A stretch of 64,000 nt of DNA from contig NZ_CP120374.1 of NCBI RefSeq assembly GCF_029892065.1, positions 1,364,001 through 1,428,000 of the forward strand, in the 5' to 3' direction. Positions 18,307-27,145 of this stretch are shown here, one piece after another. The notes below the pieces were generated by a model. The model saw only the letters and a program-made list of their open reading frames with translations, did not search any database and was not told the DNA's origin. How positions within the stretch are numbered: position 1 is the first letter of the stretch; the number at the start of each line of letters is the position of its first letter. Source of the stretch: Sinorhizobium garamanticum. GTDB taxonomy: Bacteria; Pseudomonadota; Alphaproteobacteria; Rhizobiales; Rhizobiaceae. A program made the translations under genes and the position numbers.

Positions 18307-19515
18307 ATGAAGACAAGAGAGATCGCGATCATCGGCGGCGGGCCGGCGGGCCTCATGGCGGCGGAGGTGTTGTCTCGCCTTGGCCATTCGGTGACGATCT
18401 ACGACAGCATGCCGACGGTCGGGCGCAAGTTCCTGCTGGCTGGCAAATCCGGCCTCAACATCACGCACGCCGAGGATTATGCGCTCTTCGCGACGCGCTT
18501 CGGCACCGCGTCGGACCGGCTGCGCCCTGCGCTTGACGCCTTCATGCCGAACGACCTGCGAGACTGGGCTGCCGGGCTTGGCACGGAAACCTTCGTCGGC
18601 TCCTCGGGGCGCGTCTTTCCGACGGTCATGAAGGCCTCCCCGCTCCTGCGCGCCTGGCTGCGCAGGCTGGAAGCGCAGGGCGCCGAGCTTCGCACCCGTC
18701 ATCGCTGGTCGGGTTTCGATGACGGCGGCTATGCCTTCGAGACGCCGGAGGGACGCACGGTCGTCCATTGCGACGCCGCCTTGCTGGCGCTTGGCGGGGC
18801 GAGCTGGCCGCGGCTCGGCTCCGATGCCGGCTGGCTGGCCTTGCTGCGCGAAAAGGGCGTCGCGGTCAGCGATTTTCGACCCGCCAATTGCGGCTTCGAT
18901 GTCGCCTGGAGCGAGAGCTTTCGCGACCGTTTCGCCGGCGAACCGCTGAAATCGGTGACGGCTTCGTCTGATGCCGGCGTCTTTCCGGGCGAATTCGTGG
19001 TGACACGGCACGGCATCGAGGGCAGTCTCGTCTATGCCCATGCGTCAAGCTTGCGCGACCGGCTTGAGCACGACAGCGAAGCCACACTCGTGCTCGACCT
19101 CGTGCCCGGACGAACAGTGGAGCGCCTTGCCCGCGACTTCAAGCGGCAGCACGGCAAGGCAAGTTTCTCCAACCGTCTTCGCAAAGCCGCAGGCCTTGCC
19201 GGCGTCAAGGCCGCATTGGTGCGGGAGGTGGCACCTGCAGCCCTTCAGGCCGATCCGCATGATCTCGCGAGCCTGATCAAAGCCTTGCCGATTCCGGTTC
19301 TAAGACCCCGGCCGATCGCAGAGGCGATTTCCTCGGCGGGCGGCGTCAGCTTCAGCAGTATCAACGACGACTATATGCTGAAGGCGCTTCCGGGGGTATT
19401 CGTCGCCGGCGAAATGCTCGATTGGGAGGCGCCGACCGGCGGCTATCTGCTGACGGCCTGCCTTGCCACGGGACGCGCTGCGGCGCGCGGGATCGAGGCC
19501 TGGCTGAAGCGGTGA
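18307..19515 (+). CDS. NAD(P)/FAD-dependent flavoprotein of the HI0933/YhiN group
   Basis: The 402-residue protein has the FAD-binding motif IIGGGPAGLMAAEVL (about 8-22), then GRKFLLAGKSGLNITH, which is characteristic of the HI0933-like/TIGR03862 flavoproteins. SGRVFPTVMKA and the C-terminal FVAGEMLDWEAPTGGYLLTAC complete the FAD site. Members are putative oxidoreductases without established substrate. It is monocistronic, 102 bp after thuR, and ends 10 bp before the convergent TetR gene. Confidence 0.85.
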   Translation: MKTREIAIIGGGPAGLMAAEVLSRLGHSVTIYDSMPTVGRKFLLAGKSGLNITHAEDYALFATRFGTASDRLRPALDAFMPNDLRDWAAGLGTETFVGSSGRVFPTVMKASPLLRAWLRRLEAQGAELRTRHRWSGFDDGGYAFETPEGRTVVHCDAALLALGGASWPRLGSDAGWLALLREKGVAVSDFRPANCGFDVAWSESFRDRFAGEPLKSVTASSDAGVFPGEFVVTRHGIEGSLVYAHASSLRDRLEHDSEATLVLDLVPGRTVERLARDFKRQHGKASFSNRLRKAAGLAGVKAALVREVAPAALQADPHDLASLIKALPIPVLRPRPIAEAISSAGGVSFSSINDDYMLKALPGVFVAGEMLDWEAPTGGYLLTACLATGRAAARGIEAWLKR

Positions 19516-19525
19516 TAGAATTCGC

Positions 19526-20230
19526 TCAGGCCGTCTCTTCGCTGAGTTCTTCGACGTCGCCAGCCACTCGAGCCGGCGGTCTGCCGTAGGCGCGCAGGAA
19601 GGTGCGCACGGCCGCCCGCGCAGACTTCTCGAGTTCCTCGTCCTTCGGCGTTCCACCAAGGGCGCTGATCATCTGCAGATCGGCATTGACCAAAGCGAGG
19701 AACTGCTTGGCGGCCAGGTCGAAGTCGTCGATGTCCAGCCGCGCGACATGGGAAAGCCGGGCAAAGAGCGCCGCCAAGGCGGTTCCGATCTTGCCCGGTC
19801 CCTGCTCGCGCCAGATCTCGAAGAGATGCGGATAACGCTCGCCTTCCGTCTGCACCAGCTTACGGATGAACTTTCCGTCGTGATTGCACACGCAGTTCTT
19901 GTTGAGGCGGACGGCAAAGGCTGTGAGCTCGTCTTCGAGATTGTCGCCGTTGTCGGGAAAGGTCGCGAGAATCGAAAACAGGGCGGCATTGGCGCGGTCC
20001 AGGATATCCTGGACGACCGCCATGAACAGCGTCTCCTTTTCGCGGTAGTGGTTGTAGACGGTCTGCCGCGAGACGCAGGCTTCCATCGCGATTTCGTCGA
20101 TGCTGGCGCCGGCAAAACCTTCACGGCAAAATACTTGGGCAGCGGCGTCCAAAATCGAGACGCGTTTGGCGCATTGGCCTTTTTGAGTGGGGCCGCCCTG
20201 CTTCGGTTGCGGCGCTTTTGGTTTTTTCAT
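19526..20230 (-). CDS. TetR/AcrR family repressor
   Basis: The 234-residue protein has a basic N-terminal extension (KKPKAPQPKQGGPTQKG) followed by the TetR DNA-binding domain: ILDAAAQVFCREGFAGASID and CVSRQTVYNHYREKETLF. The ligand domain resembles the AefR-type C-terminal family. It is divergent from a Bcr/CflA exporter with two TTAGACA/TGTCTAA palindromes in between, so it probably represses the exporter and itself. Confidence 0.88.
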   Translation of the reverse strand: MKKPKAPQPKQGGPTQKGQCAKRVSILDAAAQVFCREGFAGASIDEIAMEACVSRQTVYNHYREKETLFMAVVQDILDRANAALFSILATFPDNGDNLEDELTAFAVRLNKNCVCNHDGKFIRKLVQTEGERYPHLFEIWREQGPGKIGTALAALFARLSHVARLDIDDFDLAAKQFLALVNADLQMISALGGTPKDEELEKSARAAVRTFLRAYGRPPARVAGDVEELSEETA

Positions 20231-20249
20231 GCCATGAAAATAAGACGTG

Positions 20250-20304
20250 TTGACGAATTAGACAATAGTGTCTAATTTTACACGCGTGTCCAATTTGTTA
20301 GACA
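20250..20304. promoter_or_regulatory. promoter with two TetR-type operators
   Basis: TTAGACA-ATAG-TGTCTAA (20258-20275, perfect 7-bp arms) and TGTCCAA-TTTG-TTAGACA (20287-20304, one mismatch) have centres 29 bp apart. A rightward promoter TTGACG (20250-20255), 17 bp, TAATTT (20273-20278) overlaps the first site. This fits repression of the exporter gene by the divergent TetR protein. Confidence 0.65.
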
Positions 20305-20447
20305 CGAGCAGTCGCGGGCAGATGCGATCCTCCCAAGCCGCATCCATGCCTATCCGGCGGCCGCTTTTCCGTTTCAACCTTTAGCGACAGCGATGGGCCG
20401 GCAGGTGCATCCGGCTCTGCCTTCGCGGTTTCTGAAAGAGCATCATC

Positions 20448-21647
20448 ATGACGGCTTCATTTCTACGCACTGCCATTATTCTTGGACTTTTATCGGCCAT
20501 AGGGCCGTTTGCGATCGATATGTACCTCCCGGCCCTGCCCTCGATCGGCAAGGATCTCGGCGCTGAAAACAACATCGTGCAACTGAGCCTGCTCTCCTTC
20601 TTCATCTCCTTCGCGTTGTCCCAGCTGGTCTACGGCCCGCTCTCGGATATCTGGGGCCGCAAGGCGCCGCTCTATCTCGGCATCGGGCTTTTTGCGCTCG
20701 CCAGTATCGGTTGCGCGATGGCAAGCGACATCGAGACCCTCATCGTTTTCCGCTTCCTTCAGGGCATCGGCGGTGCCGCCGGCATGGTCATTCCGCGCGC
20801 GGTCGTGCGCGACATGCACACCGGCGTCCAGGCGGCGCGGCTGATGTCGCTGCTCATGCTCGTCTTCAGCATTTCACCGATCCTTGCCCCGCTGACGGGC
20901 AGCGCCGTGATCGAATTCTACGGTTGGCGCGGCGTCTTCTATGCGGTGATGATTGCCGCCGTGATCGGGCTGATTCTGCTTTCGACGCAGCTCACGGAGA
21001 CGCGGCCGAAGGAACACCGCTCGGACAGCACCATCGGCAGCGCGATCGCCGCCTATCGGCTGCTTCTCAGCGACCGCAACTTCCTGACGCTGACCTTCAT
21101 CGGCGGCCTCGGCATCTCGAGCTTCCTCGTCTATCTCGCGAACTCGCCGTTCGTCCTGATCGACCATTACGGCCTGACGCCGACGCAATACAGCTTCGCC
21201 TTCTCGATCAACGCGGTCTCGTTCTTCGCCGTATCGCAGGCGACCGGCTGGCTCGGCGAACGCTTCGGCCTCGTCCGGCTGATGCGGATGGCGGTGACCA
21301 TGTTCGCGTTGACCATGGTCAGCATGTTCGTCGTCATGAGCCTCGGCTTCAATCAGCTGCCGGTCATGGCGGCCTTCCTCTTCGTCGGCTACGGCGTCCT
21401 CGGTCTCGTCATTCCGACGTCGTCGGTGCTGGCGCTCGAGGATCACGGAGAGATTGCCGGCACCGCTTCGGCGCTGATGGGAACGCTGCATTTCGTAACC
21501 TCCGCCGTGGCGATGGTCATCACCAGTATCTTCTTCGACGGCACCGCGCTGCCGATGGCGGCCGGCATCGCGCTCTGCGCCCTTGGAGCCTTCCTCGTTA
21601 CCCAGGCAACGATCGGCCGTCGCCGTCGCGTCGTTGCTGCGGAATAG
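20448..21647 (+). CDS. Bcr/CflA family multidrug efflux MFS transporter
   Basis: This 399-residue protein has 12 membrane segments. The N-terminus (GPFAIDMYLPALPSIGKDL) and the loop motifs YGPLSDIWGRKAPLY and RFLQGIGGAAGMVIPRAVVRD are diagnostic of the Bcr/CflA drug-resistance branch (proton-driven export of bicyclomycin, chloramphenicol, sulfonamides and others). The actual substrate is unknown. Divergent TetR and its operators suggest induction by the drug. Confidence 0.88.
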   Translation: MTASFLRTAIILGLLSAIGPFAIDMYLPALPSIGKDLGAENNIVQLSLLSFFISFALSQLVYGPLSDIWGRKAPLYLGIGLFALASIGCAMASDIETLIVFRFLQGIGGAAGMVIPRAVVRDMHTGVQAARLMSLLMLVFSISPILAPLTGSAVIEFYGWRGVFYAVMIAAVIGLILLSTQLTETRPKEHRSDSTIGSAIAAYRLLLSDRNFLTLTFIGGLGISSFLVYLANSPFVLIDHYGLTPTQYSFAFSINAVSFFAVSQATGWLGERFGLVRLMRMAVTMFALTMVSMFVVMSLGFNQLPVMAAFLFVGYGVLGLVIPTSSVLALEDHGEIAGTASALMGTLHFVTSAVAMVITSIFFDGTALPMAAGIALCALGAFLVTQATIGRRRRVVAAE

Positions 21648-21781
21648 ACAATCCCCCGCGCGTCCGAAAAGGATGCGCGGGCGGGCCGGCCCGCCGGTGT
21701 TCGCAAACAGGTCGATGACCGTTTTGTGAAGCTGCTCCCCTCTATTACGTGCTAACGTCCAAAAGAGGCCGCGCCGAACAC

Positions 21782-21884
21782 TGCATGTTTCCTTAAAGCC
21801 TAGCCGATTTAAGGATAAAAACATGCAGCAAAGCAAAGTGCTACAGCGTCCTTTGCGCGTCCGATAGGACGCGCGGCGCTGTAG
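21782..21884 (+). repeat. RIME-like repeat, full length
   Basis: Two hairpins: TGCATGTTT...AAACATGCA with CTTAAA/TTTAAG inside, and CTACAGCGTCC...GCGCTGTAG. It ends 20 bp before the dioxygenase start and so lies in its leader or promoter region. Confidence 0.85.
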
Positions 21885-21904
21885 AGGCGTGAAAGGAGCC
21901 TGCC

Positions 21905-22483
21905 ATGCTTCCAACGCGACGTTCTCTGCTGACCACTTTTCTGGCGATTCCGGTCTTGCCCATCATCCAAGAGGCCGCCGCGCAACGGCCCCGCGTGCCG
22001 CTGACGCCCGCCTGCGGCAATGATCGCGACCTGACCCTCGCGCGCACAGCCGGTCCCTTCTACAAACCCGACGCGCCCATGCGTCACGAACTCTTTGCCG
22101 ACTCCCCCGATGGTGAGCGCATCACGCTTGCCGGTTATGTCCTCGACGCAAACTGCCGGCCTCTCGCCAACAGCCTCGTCGAGATCTGGCACGCCGACGA
22201 AACCGGCGCTTACGACACGAGCGGCTTCAGGCTGCGCGCGCACCAGTTCACCGATGCAAACGGCCGCTGGTGGTTCGGCACGATCGTGCCCGCGCGTTAC
22301 GGCGGCAGGACCCGGCACTATCACCTCCGCGTGCAGCGGCGCGGTGGCAGCCTGCTCACGACGCAGCTCTTCTTCCCGAACGAACCGGCCAATGCGACCG
22401 ACGGCCTCTATTCGGATGCGCTGCTGCTCGACATCCGCGACACTGCCGACGGCAAATTCGGCCGCTTTGATTTCGTCGTCTGA
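21905..22483 (+). CDS. intradiol ring-cleavage dioxygenase-like exported protein
   Basis: The 192-residue protein carries the four Fe(III) ligands of protocatechuate/catechol dioxygenases in proper order: Tyr103 (HADETGAY), Tyr132, His138 and His140 (PARYGGRTRHYH). The N-terminus is a twin-arginine-like signal (LPTRRSLLTTFLAIPVL), unusual for cytosolic aromatic degradation enzymes but typical of the small exported dioxygenase-like group. Its physiological substrate is not known. The start has GGAG upstream and lies next to a RIME repeat on both sides. Monocistronic. Confidence 0.82.
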   Translation: MLPTRRSLLTTFLAIPVLPIIQEAAAQRPRVPLTPACGNDRDLTLARTAGPFYKPDAPMRHELFADSPDGERITLAGYVLDANCRPLANSLVEIWHADETGAYDTSGFRLRAHQFTDANGRWWFGTIVPARYGGRTRHYHLRVQRRGGSLLTTQLFFPNEPANATDGLYSDALLLDIRDTADGKFGRFDFVV

Positions 22484-22516
22484 GGCGGTGCGAGGCCGCC
22501 GCTTTCGGCAGCGGTC

Positions 22517-22620
22517 CTACAGCGCCGTGCGTCCTTTCAGACGCACAAAGGACGCTGGAGCACTTTGAATCGCTGCATGTTTGTGCCCCTAAATCGGCTC
22601 CGATTTAAGGGCACAAACAG
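22517..22620 (-). repeat. RIME-like repeat, full length, inverted
   Basis: The same two-hairpin element as at 21782 in the opposite orientation. The two copies therefore flank the dioxygenase gene as inverted repeats of about 100 bp. The CTACAGCG hairpin comes first and the TTAAATCGG/CCGATTTAA hairpin last. Confidence 0.85.
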
Positions 22621-22641
22621 TAAAGAGGCCCAAGGCTTCAC

Positions 22642-24603
22642 TCAATGTTCGTTCGCATGCGCTCCATGCGCCGTAATCACACTCTGGGCTTCCTTGCCGT
22701 AAAGCTCCTCGAAATGATCGAAGCCCTTGGAAAAGTAGCCGATCCCCTGTGTGGCGGATCTGAGCGAGCGCGCCAAGTCGTCAAGCGCGGCGCCTGGAAT
22801 AAGGGCGCGGAAGACATCCCATCCCTTCGCCCCTTCGTCCCGGTCGAAGCCGAGAACCTGACCTTTCAGCGTCGAAACAACCGGCACGAGACTGCCGGAA
22901 TAGATCGAGGGGATATGGATCTCCACCCGGAAGATCGGCTGCATCAGCACAGACGAGGCCTGTGAGAGAGCCTGGCGAACGCCCATCTTTCCCGCCGTGC
23001 GGAACGCGTATTCCGAACTGTCGACCGAGTGATGCTGGCCGTCGGTCAGCATCACGCCGACGTCGATGACCTTGAAGCCGAGCGGGCCCTTGTCCATCGC
23101 CTCGCGCGCGCCCGCTTCAACCGCCGGTATGAAGTTTCTCGGAACGGCCCCGCCCTTGACGGTTTCGGCAAAGGTGAATCCGCCGCCGCGTTCATTGGGG
23201 TGCACGCTGAGCTTCACGTCCGCAAACTGGCCAGCGCCGCCGGTCTGCTTGCGGTGACGATAATGCACGTCGGACGACTTCGAGATGGTTTCGCGATAGA
23301 TCGGGCTCGGCGGTTGCTCGCTGACCTCGACATGAAAGACATCGGAGAGCGTCCGGCACAGGTCGCGCAAGTGCACCGGCCCTTGGGTGCAGACCAATTG
23401 CGCGCCCGTCCCCTCCTCCTGCATGACCTTCAGGCCGTGATCTGTTTCGGAAAGCTTGGCAAGCGTTTCGGAAAGCTTGGTCTCGTCGCGCTCGCTTTCC
23501 GGCACCAGGATCCGCTCCATCATCGGCGTCGGCGGAGTCGTCCATTCCGGCGGCGCCACGGTCGCATTGGCAGTCAACAGCGACGGCACGACGAGGTGAT
23601 CGGATTTCACAGCGGCGAAGACTTGACCGGGCGCCGGTGTGACCGATGCCAGGGGGCGGCCGTTCGCCGGATCCTGCAAAGCGCCGAGCCCGGCGCCGCC
23701 GAGCATGGTTCCCTGCTTCACGCCACTGTCGAGCGCGCGAACAAAGACGATCTTGCCGACACTCGGGCGATGATGGGCGTGAAAACTGACGGCGGCGAGT
23801 GTCGCATCGGCGATGCCACCGTCCGCGGCAAGGCGTTTTCTAAGCGCCTCCACCCGCGGGGCGTCGTGACGGAGTGCCTTCATCAGCCGCAGAATGCCAT
23901 TGCTGTGGCTTGCCGAACCGACCAGCACCGGGATGATCTTGTTTTCGCTCAGGACCCGCGTCGAGATGGCATAGATGGTATCGCTCGCCGGCTCGCGGTC
24001 CTCGATGAGCTCTTCCAGCAGCCAGTCATCGAATTCGGAAAGATGCTCCAGCAGTTCGGTGCGCGCCTCGTGTTCGCGCTCGACGACGCTTTCGGGCAGC
24101 TCGAAAAGCGCTGACGTCTGGCCTTCCCGGTAGCGCCAGGCGCGCTCGGAAATCAGGTCGCAACTGCCGATGATCTTGTCACCCTCGCGGATCGGGATCT
24201 GCCGGAGGACAAAAGGGTGGTTGGAATAGTCCTGGAGAGCAGCGACGACGTCTCTCAACCGTCCCCTCGGCTCGTCCATGCGGTTGACGAAAAGGATGCA
24301 GGGCGTTCCCGATGCCTCGATCGCCCTGAGGTAAGGCGCCGCGAGCACGGCGTCCTCCGGAGCCGGCGAGACGCAGAGCACACAGGCATCGCTGGCGAGC
24401 AACGCATCTTGCGCATGCGCCAGCGCCTCGTTGGTTCCGGGTGTGTCCAGCGCACACCACTCTTCGTTTCCGAATTCGAACTCCGTCAGGCTCAAGCCAT
24501 AGGGAGAGGCGGATTTTCTTGCTTGGCCTTCGAGCAGACTGAGCTTTTCCACGAGCGTGGATTTTCCGGTCTGCGAAGGCCCAAGTACCGTGAAGCAGCG
24601 CAT
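22642..24603 (-). CDS. EF-G-like translational GTPase (paralogue)
   Basis: The protein has 653 residues from the ATG at 24603, which has GGAGG upstream. The P-loop is GPSQTGKST (8-16), G3 is DTPG, and G4 is NRMD in place of the usual NKxD. The central and C-terminal domains follow EF-G order, ending with IYSGSLVPVVSTLKGQVLGFD (described by pattern). It is shorter and more diverged than housekeeping EF-G (about 700 residues) and lacks the DTPGHVDF switch sequence, so it is likely an accessory EF-G-like protein. Monocistronic, no ribosomal genes nearby. Confidence 0.8.
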   Translation of the reverse strand: MRCFTVLGPSQTGKSTLVEKLSLLEGQARKSASPYGLSLTEFEFGNEEWCALDTPGTNEALAHAQDALLASDACVLCVSPAPEDAVLAAPYLRAIEASGTPCILFVNRMDEPRGRLRDVVAALQDYSNHPFVLRQIPIREGDKIIGSCDLISERAWRYREGQTSALFELPESVVEREHEARTELLEHLSEFDDWLLEELIEDREPASDTIYAISTRVLSENKIIPVLVGSASHSNGILRLMKALRHDAPRVEALRKRLAADGGIADATLAAVSFHAHHRPSVGKIVFVRALDSGVKQGTMLGGAGLGALQDPANGRPLASVTPAPGQVFAAVKSDHLVVPSLLTANATVAPPEWTTPPTPMMERILVPESERDETKLSETLAKLSETDHGLKVMQEEGTGAQLVCTQGPVHLRDLCRTLSDVFHVEVSEQPPSPIYRETISKSSDVHYRHRKQTGGAGQFADVKLSVHPNERGGGFTFAETVKGGAVPRNFIPAVEAGAREAMDKGPLGFKVIDVGVMLTDGQHHSVDSSEYAFRTAGKMGVRQALSQASSVLMQPIFRVEIHIPSIYSGSLVPVVSTLKGQVLGFDRDEGAKGWDVFRALIPGAALDDLARSLRSATQGIGYFSKGFDHFEELYGKEAQSVITAHGAHANEH

Positions 24604-24634
24604 CGGCGATCCTCCTACCACGATGACACGTTTT

Positions 24635-24738
24635 CTACAGCGCCGCGCGTCTTTTCAGACGCGCAAAGGTCGCTGTAGCACTTTGAATCGCTGCATGTTT
24701 TTACCCTTAAATCGGCTCCGATTTAAGGAAACATGCAG
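24635..24738 (-). repeat. RIME-like repeat, full length
   Basis: CTACAGCG...CGCTGTAG hairpin, GCACTTTGAA spacer, then TGCATGTTT...AAACATGCA. It lies upstream of the EF-G-like gene on its 5' side. Confidence 0.85.
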
Positions 24739-24740
24739 TA

Positions 24741-24845
24741 GAGCGGGATGAGGAAAAGTGTGCGCGGTTTTCCGCCCGCATCCCGCTCGTGATCTAAAGC
24801 GCCGTGGGTCTCCTTAATTCGCCTGCGACTTAAGGAAACATGCAG
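24741..24845. repeat. second-family palindrome plus partial RIME
   Basis: GAGCGGGATG...GGAAAAGTG and CGGTTTTCC...CATCCCGCTC form a long stem (24741-24788). A partial RIME-like first hairpin follows (CTTAA...TTAAGGAAACATGCAG, to about 24845). Three repeat units are thus packed head to tail in about 210 bp; the whole gap 24622-25063 contains no gene. Confidence 0.65.
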
Positions 24846-25063
24846 CGGGCCAAGATGCCTCAGTGCCGGGAGATCGATGGCTCCTCGGGGCTTGCGTCCT
24901 CCCCCCGCGAGGTCAAGGCTTGACCAAGGGTGCACCCGCGCCCGTCGCTGCGCAAGGCTGAGATTGACGATCTTGGGAAAAGGTCGCGGCCCGAACGGCG
25001 AAAGCCGCGCCGAGTGCACGGCAGACGGGTCCGCTGCACCCGTATTCACTCGCTGTCGAGCCT

Positions 25064-25861
25064 CTACCCGATCGCGCTCGGCGCAAACTCCGCGACCAGT
25101 TCGTGGCGGTCGCCCGGATAGGTCAGCCGAACGCTGGTGACCGGCGCACCGCCGCTCCATGTCCGTCGTTCGATGACGAGACAGGGCGAACCGACCGCGA
25201 CGCCGAGCGCCTGCGCGGCCTGACGGCTCGCTGCCACGGCCCGGATGCGATGCTCGGCGGTGCTCCACGGCACCTTGCCGAGCAGCCAGGAACCGGGTGC
25301 GACAGCATCGAACGGTTCGGCTTCAGCCTCGGGCACTGCCGAAAGATTGATCAGCCGTTCCTCAAGGCAAAAGGGCCGGCCGCTCGCCAGATGCCGGCAG
25401 GTGATATCGAGCAGCCGCGCCGAGGCCGGCAGGTCTATGCGTCCCGTGTCATCGGCACCGGCCTTGCGGACATGCCGCTCGTCGAGACGATAGCCGTATT
25501 CGAGGCCGCGCGATTGCACCTCGAGTTTGACGTCGTGGATTTCCATCACCGCGGACTGGACGTGGGGGAAGGTGACATAGCTGCCGGACTTGCGCCGCCG
25601 CTCGATCAAGCCTTTCTTGACGAGTTCGGTCAGCGCCTTGTTCACGGTCATGCGCGAGCAACCATATTGCTCGGTCAGCTCGTGCTCGAAAGGAATGCGA
25701 TGTCCCGGCGGCCAGTCGCCGGACAGAATATGCCCCTCGACGTCACCGAGAATCCGCTGGTGCAGGGAGAGCGGCTGCTCTGGACGCTTTTCCTCGTGGG
25801 AAGAACGATCGGTGGGAATGGCGGGATCCTCGGCTGATGACTGACCCCGTACCTTAAACAT
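25064..25861 (-). CDS. GntR/HutC family repressor, histidine-utilization-repressor-like
   Basis: The protein has 265 residues from the ATG at 25861; the true start is uncertain because there is no clear ribosome binding site. The winged helix is typical (LHQRILGDVEGHILSGDWPP, then CSRMTVNKALTELVKKGLIE), followed by a UTRA ligand domain (SWLLGKVPWSTAEHRIRAV, LVIERRTW). These phrases are very close to HutC repressors of histidine catabolism. No hut enzymes are in the window, so it may act on genes elsewhere on the replicon or be an orphan. Confidence 0.8.
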   Translation of the reverse strand: MFKVRGQSSAEDPAIPTDRSSHEEKRPEQPLSLHQRILGDVEGHILSGDWPPGHRIPFEHELTEQYGCSRMTVNKALTELVKKGLIERRRKSGSYVTFPHVQSAVMEIHDVKLEVQSRGLEYGYRLDERHVRKAGADDTGRIDLPASARLLDITCRHLASGRPFCLEERLINLSAVPEAEAEPFDAVAPGSWLLGKVPWSTAEHRIRAVAASRQAAQALGVAVGSPCLVIERRTWSGGAPVTSVRLTYPGDRHELVAEFAPSAIG

Positions 25862-26055
25862 TTCCCGCCGCGGCAACAGTCCCGGTGAATACGCCCGCCG
25901 GTTTTCCACGCCGGATGCTGCACTATCAACGTATCACGATGGCCCGGCTGAGTGGAGAATCCTCGCCGGGATGGCCGCTGGCACAGATGCGATATCGTCT
26001 TCGCAAGCCGAGATGCGGACGGGGCGCCGCGTCACGCCCTCGCCCAAACCCCTTT

Positions 26056-26235
26056 TTAGTAGAAGAGATGCCAAGGCGTCAGGAACGCACGGCCCCATTC
26101 CTGTTCCTGCTCCCGTTCGCACTCCGCTGAAACATCGCCACGGAGGACATTGCAAGCGGCCTTTTCTTTGCGCATCACTGCCTTCGACACCGGCGGCTCG
26201 AAATAGCCAAGCGTCATTCCACCGAGATAGAACAT
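26056..26235 (-). CDS. possible small protein, unknown
   Basis: A 59-residue frame starts at an ATG with AAGG seven bases upstream (MFYLGGMTLGYFEPPVSKAV...). A TTGACA box lies on the same strand about 60 bp further upstream (26293-26298). No family is recognised. Composition is plausible for a real protein, but length and lack of homologues known to me make it uncertain. Confidence 0.3.
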   Translation of the reverse strand: MFYLGGMTLGYFEPPVSKAVMRKEKAACNVLRGDVSAECEREQEQEWGRAFLTPWHLFY

Positions 26236-26639
26236 GCAGCGCCCTTCCCTGTTCGCGTTCTTCAGACACAATCGTGCCACGATCGAGCAGTCTGTCAATA
26301 GTCTACTAAATTTATATTCTAACACGCGTACTCTCTAGCAGCTGATCGACTCGCTCGCATCAAGCTCGATGTCGCGCGAAACACGGTTGAGTTCGCAGGC
26401 TCATGGAGCAGGAACGACACACGATCGAGCTTCGCGCTTTCCGATCGAACGCATCCGTCGCCGGCCGCGATCGTCCAAACAGGAACCGAACAAATTCAAA
26501 GTGTTAAACTGACTCTGGCGGCGACGGCCATAGGACAGCAGCGTACTGCTGGCCTGTCGGTGCGTCCCAATTCAAACGGCTTGGTGAGGAATTCCTGACG
26601 ATGTCTGAGTGAAATCGGACCAACCGAGGAACTTTCGGC

Positions 26640-26800
26640 CGCAGATGCTCTTTGTGTGGTCATCACAGGGATCCAGCCACGGCGCGTCCGCGCCGTGGCT
26701 GAATCCGTCTGGTCCGCTTCGGTTCCAACGCAAATTCTCTGCGCCCAAGCACTCGAGCGCTGCTGAATTCCTGTGACAAGCACAGGAATGAGGAAGGGTG
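26640..26800. repeat. cluster of perfect hairpins upstream of repABC
   Basis: AGCCACGGCGCG-TC-CGCGCCGTGGCT (26675-26700, 12-bp arms) and ATTCCTGTG-ACAAG-CACAGGAAT (26767-26789, 9-bp arms) lie in a gene-free stretch (26236-26937). They look like a third rhizobial mosaic repeat rather than part of the replication origin, which in repABC plasmids lies within repC. Confidence 0.5.
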
Positions 26801-26937
26801 ACGTGGCGGGACGGCCGTGCGTCACGGCACCTCGCCGTGTCATGACTTGCGCGCCCGGTGCTCGATCCCATTGTCCGCGTAACTTGACGCTCAACGTAGA
26901 CTCAAAGCAACGTCGCCGCCGCGACAGCAGCGCGCCG

Positions 26938-26953
26938 GTTGTCCGCGGACAAC
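26938..26953. other. parS-like centromere site, upstream type, copy 1
   Basis: GTTGTCCGCGGACAAC is a perfect 16-bp palindrome that fits the repABC parS pattern GTT-N4-GC-N4-AAC. It is about 190 bp upstream of the repA start. Expected binding site of RepB. Confidence 0.7.
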
Positions 26954-26976
26954 CGAATCGAGGGTCGCCCACAAAA

Positions 26977-26992
26977 GTTGTCCGCGGACAAC
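26977..26992. other. parS-like centromere site, upstream type, copy 2
   Basis: An identical 16-bp palindrome, 39 bp (about four helical turns) from the first copy, so two RepB dimers could bind on the same face of the DNA. Expected RepB site. Confidence 0.7.
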
Positions 26993-27089
26993 TGTTTAAC
27001 AGACAAATTCATAAAACTGCGACGTCCCGGCGGGATAAACGGGCTTTTTGTTAAGCGTTTGTAAATTGGCAACGAATCGGCGCATAGTA

Positions 27090-27103
27090 TATCTGCGCAG
27101 ATA
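27090..27103. promoter_or_regulatory. palindrome in repABC promoter region
   Basis: TATCTGCGCAGATA is a perfect 14-bp palindrome 42 bp before the repA start, in an AT-rich leader. The likely role is an operator for RepA (with RepB), which autoregulate repABC operons; this is inference from position. Confidence 0.45.
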
Positions 27104-27145
27104 GGGGTTTATTCTCGAATTTTGCGCAGTTTTTCGGAGAGGGCG

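Noticed and set aside
26640..26800. Hairpin cluster upstream of repA as the replication origin
   Set aside because: In repABC plasmids the origin lies within repC; these stems resemble dispersed repeats and show no iteron pattern.
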